Source: an uncultured Oscillospiraceae bacterium
GTDB taxonomy: Bacteria; Bacillota; Clostridia; Oscillospirales; Oscillospiraceae
Assembly: GCA_947623745.1 (NCBI GenBank)
Contig: CANQHN010000003.1
Location: 1 to 64,000 of the forward strand
DNA: 64,000 nucleotides
Direction of reading: 5' to 3'
Shown in pieces: positions 42,767 through 51,401 of the stretch (within the stretch, counting starts at the first letter, position 1; the number at the start of each line of letters is the position of its first letter). Below the pieces are notes generated by a model. That model worked only from the letters and a program-made list of their open reading frames with translations. It was not told the DNA's origin and did no database searches. Position numbers and translations under genes: made by a program.

Positions 42767-43533
42767 CCGCGCTGCGGGCCGTTGTGATGGCCTTCTCCAT
42801 GTACTCCCGTATCCCCATGCCGGAGGTCCGGTGGGAGGAAAAAAACCGGGCCTGGGCCCTGTGCGCCTTCCCCCTGGTGGGGGCGGCGGTGGGGGCTGTG
42901 CTGTGGCTGTGGGCCGCGTTCGCGGCCTGGCTGGGGCTGGGAGCGGCCCTGCGCGCCGCCGGGTCCACCCTGATCCCCTTGGCCCTCACCGGGGGCATCC
43001 ATATGGACGGGTTCTGCGACACGGTGGACGCCCTGGCCTCCCACCGGGACCGGACGCGCCGGCTGGAGATCCTCTCCGACCCCCACATCGGCTCCTTCGC
43101 GGCGATGGCCTGCGGGGGGTATCTGCTGCTCACCTTCGCCCTGTGGTGCCAATTTGAGATGGACCGGGGCGATCTGCTGGCCCTGTGCCTGCTGCCGGTG
43201 CTGTCCCGGGCGCTGTCCGCCCACGCCGCCCTCACCCAGCCCAACGCCCGGGGGGGTGGGCTGCTGGCGGCGTTTACGCAGGGGCGGAGCTGTTGGCACA
43301 TCTGGACTGTCATCCTGATCTCCTTTACAGTGACCTTTGCCGTCGGGCTGTGCGGGCTGGGTGTTTTCTGCGCCCTGCCGGCGCTGTTCGTGTATCTGTG
43401 GTACGTTCGGATGGCCCGGCGGGAGTTCGGCGGCCTGACCGGGGACCTGGCCGGGTGGTTTTTGCAGGTGTGTGAGCTGGCGGGGCTGGCGGGACTGGTC
43501 CTGGCCCAGCGAGTAGCGGAGGTGCTGGTATGA
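42763..43533 (+). CDS. cobS: Adenosylcobinamide-GDP ribazoletransferase
   Basis: The 256-residue cobalamin-5'-phosphate synthase is an integral membrane enzyme with about six helices that joins adenosylcobinamide-GDP to alpha-ribazole. Signature features are FSMYSRIPMPEVRW at the N-terminus and the metal-binding stretch GGIHMDGFCDTVDALASH, plus ILSDPHIGSFAAMACGGYLLL. ATG at 42763 overlaps the cobU stop. Confidence 0.93.
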   Translation: MTALRAVVMAFSMYSRIPMPEVRWEEKNRAWALCAFPLVGAAVGAVLWLWAAFAAWLGLGAALRAAGSTLIPLALTGGIHMDGFCDTVDALASHRDRTRRLEILSDPHIGSFAAMACGGYLLLTFALWCQFEMDRGDLLALCLLPVLSRALSAHAALTQPNARGGGLLAAFTQGRSCWHIWTVILISFTVTFAVGLCGLGVFCALPALFVYLWYVRMARREFGGLTGDLAGWFLQVCELAGLAGLVLAQRVAEVLV

Positions 43534-43853
43534 TTCTGATCGTGGGCGGCCTGGGGGCCGGAAAGCGGACCTTCGCCGCGGAGTACCTGGGGGCCCGGCG
43601 GGAGGATATGTCCCCGGCCCTGGACGAAAAGCCGGTGCTGTATGATTTACAGGACCTGGAGCCTCTGCCGGACGAGGCGGAGCTGCTGAAAAAGGAGATC
43701 GTCATCTGCAACGAGGTGGGTAGCGGCGTGGTCCCCATCGACAGGGGGGAGCGCGGCCGCCAGGAGGCCGTTGGCCGGCTGTGCACCCGGCTGGCCGCCC
43801 GGGCCGAGGCCGTCTACCGGGTCCAGTGCGGCCTGGGGATGCGGCTGAAATAG
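43530..43853 (+). CDS. Short CobU-like protein
   Basis: The 107-residue protein keeps the two ends of CobU: a P-loop-like LIVGGLGAGKRTFAAEYL at the start, and CNEVGSGVVPIDRGERGRQEAVGRLCTRL...VQCGLGMRLK at the end. It lacks the central guanylyl-transfer region with the ATM and His motifs. It is therefore not a full kinase/guanylyltransferase. Its intact frame, overlap with cobS and place in the operon argue against a dead gene. It may complement the CobU at 42239, which lacks the NEVG motif. Confidence 0.75.
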   Translation: MILIVGGLGAGKRTFAAEYLGARREDMSPALDEKPVLYDLQDLEPLPDEAELLKKEIVICNEVGSGVVPIDRGERGRQEAVGRLCTRLAARAEAVYRVQCGLGMRLK

Positions 43854-43861
43854 GAGGAAGT

Positions 43862-44437
43862 ATGGAGCTTGCACTGATTCGTCACAGCGCCACCCGGGGC
43901 AACCTGGAGCGGCGCTATATGGGCACCGACGACCAGCCTCTGGCCCCGGAGGGGATGGAGCTGGCCCGGTCGCGGGCGGGAAAAATGCCGGCGGTGGGCG
44001 CGCTGTGGGTCTCGCCCATGCTGCGCTGCCGCCAGACGGCGGAGCTGCTGTTCCCCGGTATGCCCCAGATCGTGGTGCCGGAGCTGCGGGAGTGCGATTT
44101 CGGCGCCTTTGAGGGAAAGACCTGGGACGAGCTGGAGTCCGACCCCCTCTACCGGCGCTGGGTGGCCGGGGAGGACGTGACCCCGCCCGGCGGCGAGAGC
44201 CGCAGAGCGGGCGGCGAGCGGGCCCTTACCGGCATCCGCGGGGTGGTGGAGCAGGCCAATCGGATGGGGATCACCCGGGCCGGGGTGGTCACCCATGGCG
44301 GGATCATGATGTCGGTGCTCAGCATCTGCGGCGAGCCGAAGCGGGGGTTCTATGACTGGCTGGTGGGCAACTGTTGCGGCTACCTGCTGGATGTGAAGGA
44401 AGAAAACTTTACCCTTCGCGTGATCGGGCAGATATGA
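43862..44437 (+). CDS. cobC: Alpha-ribazole phosphatase-like histidine phosphatase
   Basis: The 191-residue histidine phosphatase superfamily member probably removes the 5' phosphate from alpha-ribazole phosphate or adenosylcobalamin phosphate. The catalytic motif reads LIRHSATRGN; most relatives have RHGET or RHGQT, so the Gly is replaced by Ser. Further motifs are MLRCRQTAELL, LRECDFGAFEGKTWDEL and VVTHGGIMMSVL with the second His. ATG at 43862 follows AGGAGG. The assignment rests on operon position. Confidence 0.85.
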   Translation: MELALIRHSATRGNLERRYMGTDDQPLAPEGMELARSRAGKMPAVGALWVSPMLRCRQTAELLFPGMPQIVVPELRECDFGAFEGKTWDELESDPLYRRWVAGEDVTPPGGESRRAGGERALTGIRGVVEQANRMGITRAGVVTHGGIMMSVLSICGEPKRGFYDWLVGNCCGYLLDVKEENFTLRVIGQI

Positions 44438-45387
44438 GATTTTTTCTTCTGCTGTGCTCCGCGGCGCTGGACTGGCTCTGGGGGGACCCCCACTGGATGC
44501 CCCACCCGGTGCGCTGGATGGGGGCCATGATCTCTGCGCTGGAGCCGCCCCTGCGGCGGCTGTTCCCCGGGTCGCCGGGCGGGGAGCTTGCCGCCGGCGG
44601 GGCGCTGACGGCGCTGGTCACAGGGACCTTTGGGGGCGGCTGCTGGCTGCTCCTTCGGATTTTGGGGCGGATCTCGCCCGCTCTGCGGGCGGTTGTCCAG
44701 ATCTGGCTGGGCTACCAGCTGCTGGCCGCCCGCGCCCTCCAGGCGGAGAGCGGAGCGGTGTGTCCCTTCCTGCGCCGGGGGGACCTGCCCGGCGCCCGGC
44801 GGGCGGTGGGGCGCATCGTGGGCCGGGACACCGGCGCGCTGGACGCCGCCGGCGTCACCCGGGCGGCAGTGGAGACAGTGGCGGAGAACACCTGCGACGG
44901 GGTGGTCGCGCCCCTGTTCTGGATGCTGCTGGGGGGCGTGCCCCTGGGGATGGCCTATAAGGCGGTGAACACCCTGGACTCCATGGTGGGCTACCGAAAT
45001 GAGCGATACCTCTATTTTGGCCGGACCGCCGCGCGGCTGGACGACGCGGGAAATTTTATCCCCGCCCGGCTCTCCGGGCTTCTGATGTGTCTGGCGGCCC
45101 TGCTCCTGCCCGGGTTCAGCGGGAGAGGGGCCTGGAGGGTCTTTCTGCGGGACCGGAAGAACCACAAGTCCCCCAACTCCGCCCACACCGAGGCCGCCTG
45201 CGCCGGGGCGCTGGGGGTCCAGCTGGCGGGGGACGCCTGCTACTTCGGCCAGCTGGTGAAAAAACCCTTCATCGGGGATGCCCTGCGGCCGGTCCAGGTG
45301 GAGGACGTGTCCCGGGCGGCGGTGTTGATGTACGCCTGCGAGGGGTTGCTTCTGCTGGGGGCCGGGATAGTTTACATAATACTATAA
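44434..45387 (+). CDS. cbiB: Adenosylcobinamide-phosphate synthase
   Basis: The 317-residue CbiB/CobD membrane protein attaches aminopropanol phosphate to adenosylcobyric acid. LDWLWGDPHWMPHPVRWMGAMI, VETVAENTCDGVVAPLFWMLLGG, AVNTLDSMVGYRNERY, FLRDRKNHKSPNSAHTEAACAGALGVQLAG are the family hallmarks. It has about five membrane helices. ATG at 44434 overlaps the phosphatase stop by four bases. Confidence 0.94.
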   Translation: MRFFLLLCSAALDWLWGDPHWMPHPVRWMGAMISALEPPLRRLFPGSPGGELAAGGALTALVTGTFGGGCWLLLRILGRISPALRAVVQIWLGYQLLAARALQAESGAVCPFLRRGDLPGARRAVGRIVGRDTGALDAAGVTRAAVETVAENTCDGVVAPLFWMLLGGVPLGMAYKAVNTLDSMVGYRNERYLYFGRTAARLDDAGNFIPARLSGLLMCLAALLLPGFSGRGAWRVFLRDRKNHKSPNSAHTEAACAGALGVQLAGDACYFGQLVKKPFIGDALRPVQVEDVSRAAVLMYACEGLLLLGAGIVYIIL

Positions 45388-45404
45388 AAAAGGGGGCGAT
45401 CGGG

Positions 45405-46439
45405 GTGGTCTATACCCACGGCGGGGATGTGTTTGCCCTGGGGGAGCCGGTGCTGGATTTCTCCATCAGCCTGAACCCCCTGGGGATGCCCCCCTGCGCC
45501 GTCGAGGCGGCGCGGGAGAGCCTGCTTGTCCCGGCCCATTACCCGGACCCCTGCTGCCGCGATTTAGTCCGCGCCATTGCCCGCCGGGACGGCGTGGAGG
45601 AGGGCCAGGTGCTGTGCGGGAACGGGGCCAGCGACCTGATCGACCGGCTGGTGCGGGCGGTGGGCCCTGAACGCGCCCTGGTGGCGGCGCCGGCCTTTAC
45701 GGAGTATGAAAAATTTCTGAAAATCAACCACTGTAAAGTGGATTTCCATTTCACGCAGGAGCGAGAGAATTTCACCCTGACGGAGCGCGTCCTGGGGGAG
45801 ATCACGGCGGATACCGGCCTGGTTTTTCTCTGTGACCCCGGAAGTCCCGGCGGCGCGCTGCTGGAGGGGGACCTGCTTCGGGCGGTTTTGGCGCGCTGCC
45901 GGGCGGTGGGCGCGCTGCTGGCGATGGACCAGTGTTTCCTGGAGCTGACCCGGGCCGACCCGCGCCGCCTGGCGGACGAGCTGCCCGGCGGGGGACTGGT
46001 CCTTCTGCGGGCGCTGACCAAGAGCTTTGCCATGGCCGGCCTGCGGGTGGGCTACTGCCTGAGCGGGGAGCGCGGTCTGCTGGAGCGGATGGAGGCCCTC
46101 TCCCAGCCCTGGGCGGTGTCCGTCCCGGCCCAGGCCGCGGCGGCGGCGGCCCTGGAGGGCGCGCCGGACTGGCCAAGCCGGTGCCTGGACATAGTGGAGA
46201 GGGAGCGCGGGCGCATCTCCGCCGCTCTTGAGCGGGCCGGGGCGAAGGTCTATCCCAGCGACACCAATTTCCTGCTGTTCCGCTGGCGGGATGAGGAGTT
46301 GAAACAAAAACTGCTGCGGCGGGGCATTTTGATCCGCCAGTGCAACGACTTCCGGGGCCTGGACGGCCGGTATTTCCGGGTCTCGGTGCGCACACGGGAG
46401 GAGAACGACCGCCTGATCCAAGCGTTGGGGGAGGTGTAA
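45405..46439 (+). CDS. cobD: Threonine-phosphate decarboxylase (HisC-like PLP enzyme)
   Basis: The 344-residue fold-type I PLP protein resembles CobD, which makes (R)-1-aminopropan-2-ol phosphate for CbiB. It shows HGGDVFALGEPVLDFSISLNPLG at the N-terminus, CGNGASDLIDRLVRA, LLAMDQCFLEL with the PLP Asp, and LRALTKSFAMAGLRVGY with the lysine. In most relatives the Asp-x-x motif is followed by A-F, here by QC. GTG at 45405 follows an AGGGGGC site. Its place between cbiB and cobQ supports the role over a histidine-pathway one. Confidence 0.87.
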   Translation: MVYTHGGDVFALGEPVLDFSISLNPLGMPPCAVEAARESLLVPAHYPDPCCRDLVRAIARRDGVEEGQVLCGNGASDLIDRLVRAVGPERALVAAPAFTEYEKFLKINHCKVDFHFTQERENFTLTERVLGEITADTGLVFLCDPGSPGGALLEGDLLRAVLARCRAVGALLAMDQCFLELTRADPRRLADELPGGGLVLLRALTKSFAMAGLRVGYCLSGERGLLERMEALSQPWAVSVPAQAAAAAALEGAPDWPSRCLDIVERERGRISAALERAGAKVYPSDTNFLLFRWRDEELKQKLLRRGILIRQCNDFRGLDGRYFRVSVRTREENDRLIQALGEV

Positions 46440-46443
46440 GAGG

Positions 46444-47901
46444 ATGGCGAGAGCCATTATGATCCAGGGGACCATGTCCAATGTGGGCAAGAGCGCCCTG
46501 ACTGCGGGGCTGTGCCGCATTTTCCGGCAGGACGGCCTGCGGGCCGCCCCTTTCAAGAGCCAGAACATGGCACTGAACAGCTTTGTGACCCGGGAGGGCC
46601 TGGAGATGGGCCGGGCCCAGGTGATGCAGGCGGAGGCCGCCGGGGTGGAGCCGTCGGTGCGGATGAACCCCATCCTGCTTAAGCCCACCAGCGACATGGG
46701 CAGCCAGGTCATCGTCAAAGGCGAGGTGGTGGGCACCATGCCCGCCAAGGAGTATTTCCGCTATAAAAAATCGCTGATTCCCACCATTATGGAGTGCTAC
46801 CAGTCCCTGGCGGCGGAGTACGATGTGGTGGTCATCGAGGGGGCGGGCAGCCCGGCGGAGATCAACCTGAAGGCTGACGACATCGTCAACATGGGCATGG
46901 CCAGGCTGGCCGGGGCCCCCGTCCTGCTGGTGGGGGATATTGACCGGGGCGGCGTGTTCGCCCAGCTCTACGGCACCCTGGCTCTGCTGGATCCGGAGGA
47001 GCGCGCCTTGGTGAAGGGGACCGTCATCAACAAGTTCCGGGGGGATGCGGAGCTGCTGCGCCCCGGCTTGACTGAGCTGGAGAGGCTGACCGGCACCCCG
47101 GTCATGGGCGTGGTGCCCTACGGGCAGTTCGATCTGGAGGACGAGGACAGCCTGTCCAACCGGTTCCGCGCCCGGAGCGCCCCCGCGCCTTTGGACGTCG
47201 CGGTGATCCGCCTGCCGCGGATCTCCAATTTCACCGACTTCGCCGCCCTGGAGAGCCACCCGTCGGTGGGGGTGCGGTATGTCCAGCGCCCTGGCGAACT
47301 GGGCCGGCCGGACCTGCTCATCCTGCCCGGCACGAAGAGCACCCTGGACGACCTGCGCTGGCTGTGGGACACCGGGCTGGCCCACGCCGTGCTACGCTAT
47401 GCCGCAGGCGGCGGGGCGGTCGTCGGGATCTGCGGCGGGTTCCAGATGCTGGGCCGCACCCTGTCCGACCCGCTGGGCACAGAGGGGGGCGGCGAGGCCC
47501 CCGGACTGGGCCTGCTGGACACCGACACCGTTTTCGCCGCGGAGAAAACCAGGACGCGGGTGCGGTGTGATATACGGATACCGGACGGATTTTACGCCCC
47601 GCTGGACGGCTGTCCCGCGGAGGGGTACGAGATCCACATGGGCCGGACCTCCGGCGCGGAGCGGGTCACCGCCAAGGGAAAGGTGCTGGGCACCTACCTG
47701 CACGGCCTGTTCGACTCTCAGGAGCTGACCGGGGCGCTGGTGGGGCTGCTGCTGAAGGAGAAGGGGCTGGACCCCGGGGACCAGACGCCCGCGGAGAGCC
47801 GGTACGCCTACAAGCAGCGCCAGTACGACGCGCTGGCCGGGCTGGTGCGCCGGAGCCTGGACATGGAGAGGATCTATCAAATCATCGCGCGGGGCGTGTG
47901 A
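46444..47901 (+). CDS. cobQ: Cobyric acid synthase
   Basis: The 485-residue CobQ/CbiP amidates the four remaining side chains of adenosylcobyrinate diamide. The N-terminal synthetase domain has MIQGTMSNVGKSALTAGLCR (P-loop), FKSQNMALNSFVT and VIEGAGSPAEINL. The C-terminal glutamine amidotransferase domain has LPGTKSTLDDLRWL and the nucleophilic Cys in VGICGGFQMLG, with GYEIHMGRT later. It is the last cobalamin gene; no transcription stop is seen before the Sel1-repeat gene 33 bases on. Confidence 0.95.
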   Translation: MARAIMIQGTMSNVGKSALTAGLCRIFRQDGLRAAPFKSQNMALNSFVTREGLEMGRAQVMQAEAAGVEPSVRMNPILLKPTSDMGSQVIVKGEVVGTMPAKEYFRYKKSLIPTIMECYQSLAAEYDVVVIEGAGSPAEINLKADDIVNMGMARLAGAPVLLVGDIDRGGVFAQLYGTLALLDPEERALVKGTVINKFRGDAELLRPGLTELERLTGTPVMGVVPYGQFDLEDEDSLSNRFRARSAPAPLDVAVIRLPRISNFTDFAALESHPSVGVRYVQRPGELGRPDLLILPGTKSTLDDLRWLWDTGLAHAVLRYAAGGGAVVGICGGFQMLGRTLSDPLGTEGGGEAPGLGLLDTDTVFAAEKTRTRVRCDIRIPDGFYAPLDGCPAEGYEIHMGRTSGAERVTAKGKVLGTYLHGLFDSQELTGALVGLLLKEKGLDPGDQTPAESRYAYKQRQYDALAGLVRRSLDMERIYQIIARGV

Positions 47902-47934
47902 CCCCGGGACGGGAATAGAAGGAAGGCATTTTCG

Positions 47935-50598
47935 ATGTATTATCGCTGTACCCAGCTGGACTGCGGCTGCTTTGCCCAGTCGGACTTCAGGTCGATGAAC
48001 TGCCCCCACTGCGGCAAGCCCATGGTGCGGACCGACGAGTCCAGGATGTCCGGCGACGACTGGGCCTCCTTGGGGGTGTTTTGGGCCAGCCAGCCCGACG
48101 GGCAGGAGCGGGCGCTCCAGTGCTTCCGCAAGTCCGCCGGCATGGGCAGCGCCTGGGGCACCTGCAACCTGGGGCTGTGCATGGAGCAGGGCACCGGGAC
48201 TGAGGCGGACCCCAGGCAGGCCTTCTGGCTCTACCAACAGGCCGTGGAGATGGGCAGCCTGTCCGCGGTATGCAACCTCGGCGTGTGCTACGAGATGGGG
48301 ATCGGCACCCAGCCCGACGTGGGCCGGGCGGTGGAGCTCTACAAAAAGGCGGCGGAGCACGGCTCCGCCAGGGGACAGCGGCTGCTGGCCCGGTGTCTGG
48401 ACTTCGGCATCGGGGTGGACAGGGACGAGCGGGCCGCCCTGGAGCTGCTGCGCAGCTCCGCCCTCCAGGGGGATACGGCCAGCCAGACGGAGCTGGCCCG
48501 CCACTACGAGTTCGGCACCGGCACGGAGATCGACCCGGAGAAGGCGGTGCAGTGGTACCGGCGGGCCGCCGAGGGCGGCGACGCCGACGGCGCCTGCTGC
48601 CTGGGCTGGCTGCTGGAGTACGGCAAATGGGTGGAGCAGGATATCAAACAGGCGGTGCGCCTGTACCAGCAGGCGGCCGAGGCCGGCCACAGCCGGGCCA
48701 CGCTGCTGCTGGGCCTGTGCTACCTGCGGGGCAACGGGGTGAAGCGGGACGCCGAATATGCCTGGAGGCTGCTGCGGCTGGCCTATAAGCTGGGCGCGGA
48801 GTCCGCCGCCTGCGATTTGGGGCAGATGTGCCTCCAGGGCAGCGGCGTGGAGCAGAGCGACACCGAGGCCGTGCGTTGGTGGACCCTGGGCGCCCAGCAG
48901 GACGACTGCGTCTGCCAGTACAATCTGGGCTGGTGCTACGAGCAGGGCCGGGGCGTGGAGCGGGACGAGGGCAAGTCCTTCTTCTGGTACCGGCGGGCCG
49001 CCGACGGCGGCGACACCGACGGCATGTGCGCCGTGGGCCTGGCCTACGAGCTGGGCCAGGGCGTGAAGCAGAGCTGGGAAAAGGCGGTGGAGTACTACCG
49101 CAGGGCCGCCGAGCGGGGAAATGGCCGGGCTATGGGCAACCTGGCCTGGTGCTACGACAACGGAAAGGGCGTGGAGCAGGACCAGGCCGCCGCTGCCCGG
49201 TGGTTCTTGAAGGGGGCCCAGGCGGGCAACGTGCGCAGCATGTACTGCTACGCCTGGGACTGCGAGCACGGCGAGGGGGTGAAGCAGGACCTCGCCCAGG
49301 CGCTGGAGTGGTATCAAAGGGCCGCGGAGCTGGGCGACAGCGCCGCCGTTTGCAGCGTCGGCTATCTCTATGAGACGGGCAGCGGCGTAGAGCAGAGCTG
49401 GGAGAAGGCGGCGGAACACTACCGCAGGGCCGCCGAGATGGGCAGCGGCCGGGCCATGGGCAACCTGGCTTGGTGCTACGACAACGGAAAGGGCGTGGAG
49501 CAGGACCAGGCCGCCGCCGCCCGGTGGTTCTTAAAGGGCGCCCAGGCGGGCAACGTGCGCAGCATGTACTGCTACGCCTGGGACTGTGAGCACGGCGAAG
49601 GGATGGAGCAGGATTTCGCCCAGGCGCTGGAGTGGTACCAAAAGGCCGGGGAGCTGGGCGACGGCGAGGCGGTGTGCAGCGTCGGATACCTCTACGAGGC
49701 CGGCAGCGGCGTGGAGCAGAGCTGGGAGAAGGCGGCGGAGCACTACCGCAGGGCCGCCGAGATGGGCAACACCCGGGCCATGTGCAACCTGGCCTGGTGT
49801 CTGGAGCACGGCAGGGGCGTGGAGGCCAGCCTGCCCCAGGCCCTGGAGTGGAACAGGAAGGCCGCCCAGGCCGGCAGCGGCCGGGGGATGTACAACGTGG
49901 GCCGGTTTTACGCCTACGGCCTGTCGGTGGAGGCCGACCGGGCCGAGGCGGCGCGCTGGTACGACCGGGCGGCGAAAACGGGCCACGCCGGGGCCCTCAC
50001 GGACCTGGGCTACGCCTACGGCTACGGCCTGGGCGTGGAGATGGACGAGAAGAAAGCGGTAGAGCTGTACCTCCAGGCCGCGGGGAAGGGCAACGCCGCG
50101 GCGATGAACAACCTGGGCGACCACTACACCCTGGGCCGCGGGGTGAAGAAGGACCTGAAAAAGGCCGCCTACTGGCTGCGCAAGGCCATCAAAAAGGGAA
50201 ACGTCACCGCCCTGTACAATATGGGCTACCTCTATGAGCTCCAGGGGGAGCCGGGCAAGGCCCTGGAGGAGTACCGAAAAGCGGCGGAGAAGGGCGACGG
50301 GCACGCCTGCTGGGCGCTGGGCCGGTTCTACGAGGAGGGGACCGCCGTCCAGGCCGACCCGGCCCAGGCGCTGGAGTGGTATCAAAAGGGCGCGGAGCAG
50401 GACGTGCTCAACTGCCGCTGTCGCCTGGCCAGGTGTCAGGCCAAGGGCATCGGACTCCCCGCAGACCGGGAGAGGGCCCTGGCCCTGTGCCGGGAGATTT
50501 TGAGCCAGGAGTACCCCAACACGGTGCTGGAGGACTACGGGACCCGGGAGGAGCTGGAGATGGTCCGGGCCCTGAGGAAAGAACTGGAGAAAGACTGA
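47935..50598 (+). CDS. Zinc-ribbon Sel1-repeat protein
   Basis: The protein has 887 residues. The first 35 hold four or more cysteines (CTQLDCGC, CPHCG) that look like a zinc ribbon. The rest is an almost continuous array of about 22 Sel1-type (TPR-like) repeats of 36 residues, with the recurring pattern A...LG..Y..G.GVEQD...A..WY..AAE.G. No signal peptide or membrane helix is seen, so a cytoplasmic scaffold for protein partners is likely. The partner is unknown. Three consecutive blocks of 108 residues from 49071 are nearly identical. It lies 33 bases after cobQ, possibly in the same transcript, although a link to cobalamin is not obvious. Confidence 0.85.
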   Translation: MYYRCTQLDCGCFAQSDFRSMNCPHCGKPMVRTDESRMSGDDWASLGVFWASQPDGQERALQCFRKSAGMGSAWGTCNLGLCMEQGTGTEADPRQAFWLYQQAVEMGSLSAVCNLGVCYEMGIGTQPDVGRAVELYKKAAEHGSARGQRLLARCLDFGIGVDRDERAALELLRSSALQGDTASQTELARHYEFGTGTEIDPEKAVQWYRRAAEGGDADGACCLGWLLEYGKWVEQDIKQAVRLYQQAAEAGHSRATLLLGLCYLRGNGVKRDAEYAWRLLRLAYKLGAESAACDLGQMCLQGSGVEQSDTEAVRWWTLGAQQDDCVCQYNLGWCYEQGRGVERDEGKSFFWYRRAADGGDTDGMCAVGLAYELGQGVKQSWEKAVEYYRRAAERGNGRAMGNLAWCYDNGKGVEQDQAAAARWFLKGAQAGNVRSMYCYAWDCEHGEGVKQDLAQALEWYQRAAELGDSAAVCSVGYLYETGSGVEQSWEKAAEHYRRAAEMGSGRAMGNLAWCYDNGKGVEQDQAAAARWFLKGAQAGNVRSMYCYAWDCEHGEGMEQDFAQALEWYQKAGELGDGEAVCSVGYLYEAGSGVEQSWEKAAEHYRRAAEMGNTRAMCNLAWCLEHGRGVEASLPQALEWNRKAAQAGSGRGMYNVGRFYAYGLSVEADRAEAARWYDRAAKTGHAGALTDLGYAYGYGLGVEMDEKKAVELYLQAAGKGNAAAMNNLGDHYTLGRGVKKDLKKAAYWLRKAIKKGNVTALYNMGYLYELQGEPGKALEEYRKAAEKGDGHACWALGRFYEEGTAVQADPAQALEWYQKGAEQDVLNCRCRLARCQAKGIGLPADRERALALCREILSQEYPNTVLEDYGTREELEMVRALRKELEKD
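49071..49800 (+). repeat. 324-bp tandem repeat inside the Sel1 gene
   Basis: Units start with GAGCTGGGA at 49071, 49395 and 49719, exactly 324 bases (108 codons, three Sel1 repeats) apart. The first two are complete and nearly identical at DNA level. The third matches for about 80 bases and then diverges. This points to recent unequal recombination. Confidence 0.85.
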
Positions 50599-50610
50599 TT
50601 CACATCAAAA

Positions 50611-50643
50611 AATCGCCCCGTCTGCACAGCAGACGGGGCGATT
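50611..50643. terminator. Bidirectional terminator between the Sel1 gene and the Crp-type gene
   Basis: AATCGCCCCGTCTG (50611-50624) pairs perfectly with 50630-50643 around CACAG. AAAAA before it serves minus-strand transcripts, and ATTCC follows on the plus strand. Confidence 0.85.
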
Positions 50644-50644
50644 C

Positions 50645-51286
50645 CTATTCCTGGCAGAGCCGCTCCAGGGCGGAGCGGTCCAAAATTTTTACGCCGCGGT
50701 AGCCGGTGGACAGCCAGCCTTTTCCGGCGAACTCCCGCAGCACCCGGCTGACAGTGACCCGGTTGGCGGAGACGGCGGCGGCGATCTCCTCCTGGGTGCA
50801 GGGGACCAGACCGCTGTGGGTGGGGAGGGAGAGTAGGTGCCGGGCCACCCGGCAGGGGACGGGCCGGAAGGCCATGTCGTCCACGTGATCGGACAGCAGG
50901 CGCACCGTCCGGGCCAGGTATTTCAGCATGGCCAGGGCCAGGGCGGGGTCCTTGGCGATCTCATCGCACACCAGCTCCCGGTCGATGGGGACGATCTCGC
51001 ATGGGGTGAGGGCCACGGCGGAGGACACCCGGGGCAGCTCGTCGAAGAAGGAGGCCTCCCCGAACAGGGAGCCGGTCCCGTAGACGTGCAGCACCCGCTC
51101 GTCCCCGCCGGCGGACTGGATGAAGCTCTTCACCCGGCCCTTTTTCAGATAGTAAAAGCAGGTGGCCTCCGTGTCCTGGAGGTAGATGAGGTAGCCGGGG
51201 GAGCAGCGCACCACCGACCGGTTTTCCGCGAAGGGCCGCCAGATGTGCTCCGGCAGGCCCAGCTCATGGAAGGGCTGTCCCGACAT
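50645..51286 (-). CDS. Crp/Fnr family transcriptional regulator
   Basis: The 213-residue protein has a cyclic-nucleotide-binding-like beta barrel (about 15-120, with GYLIYLQDTEATCFYYLKKGRVKSF and GSLFGEASFFDELPR) and a C-terminal winged helix (about 145-213, CTQEEIAAAVSANRVTVSRVLREFAGKGWL). No N-terminal cluster of four cysteines is present, so it is not a typical oxygen-sensing Fnr. It is read divergently from leuCDB with overlapping control regions. The ligand is unknown. ATG at 51284-51286 follows a weak AGGCGG site. Confidence 0.88.
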   Translation of the reverse strand: MSGQPFHELGLPEHIWRPFAENRSVVRCSPGYLIYLQDTEATCFYYLKKGRVKSFIQSAGGDERVLHVYGTGSLFGEASFFDELPRVSSAVALTPCEIVPIDRELVCDEIAKDPALALAMLKYLARTVRLLSDHVDDMAFRPVPCRVARHLLSLPTHSGLVPCTQEEIAAAVSANRVTVSRVLREFAGKGWLSTGYRGVKILDRSALERLCQE

Positions 51287-51322
51287 GGGATCACCGCCTG
51301 TTCTGCATAAAATTTTTTTAAC

Positions 51323-51352
51323 ATTGTAACACACACTACATTCTTGCATCAA
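51323..51352 (-). promoter_or_regulatory. Promoter of the Crp-type gene
   Basis: On the minus strand TTGATG (51352-51347) and TACAAT (51328-51323) are separated by 18 bases. Confidence 0.7.
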
Positions 51353-51367
51353 GGGGTATGCTATACT
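51339..51367 (+). promoter_or_regulatory. Candidate promoter of leuCDB
   Basis: TATACT (51362-51367), with TG three bases before (GTATGCTATACT), lies 34 bases before the leuC ATG. No good -35 is found at 17 bases (CATTCT), so it may need activation, perhaps by the divergent Crp-type regulator. The region overlaps that gene's promoter. Confidence 0.5.
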
Positions 51368-51401
51368 TTTCTCATCCCAAATCACACGAGGAGGAATTTT
51401 T

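Noticed and set aside
47392-49419. A 675-codon minus-strand open frame.
   Set aside because: It is antisense to cobQ and the Sel1 repeats; its periodic sequence mirrors those repeats.
51287-51401. A leucine T-box or leader peptide before leuC.
   Set aside because: No T-box sequence, leucine-rich short frame or terminator/antiterminator pair is seen, and the gap is only 115 bases.
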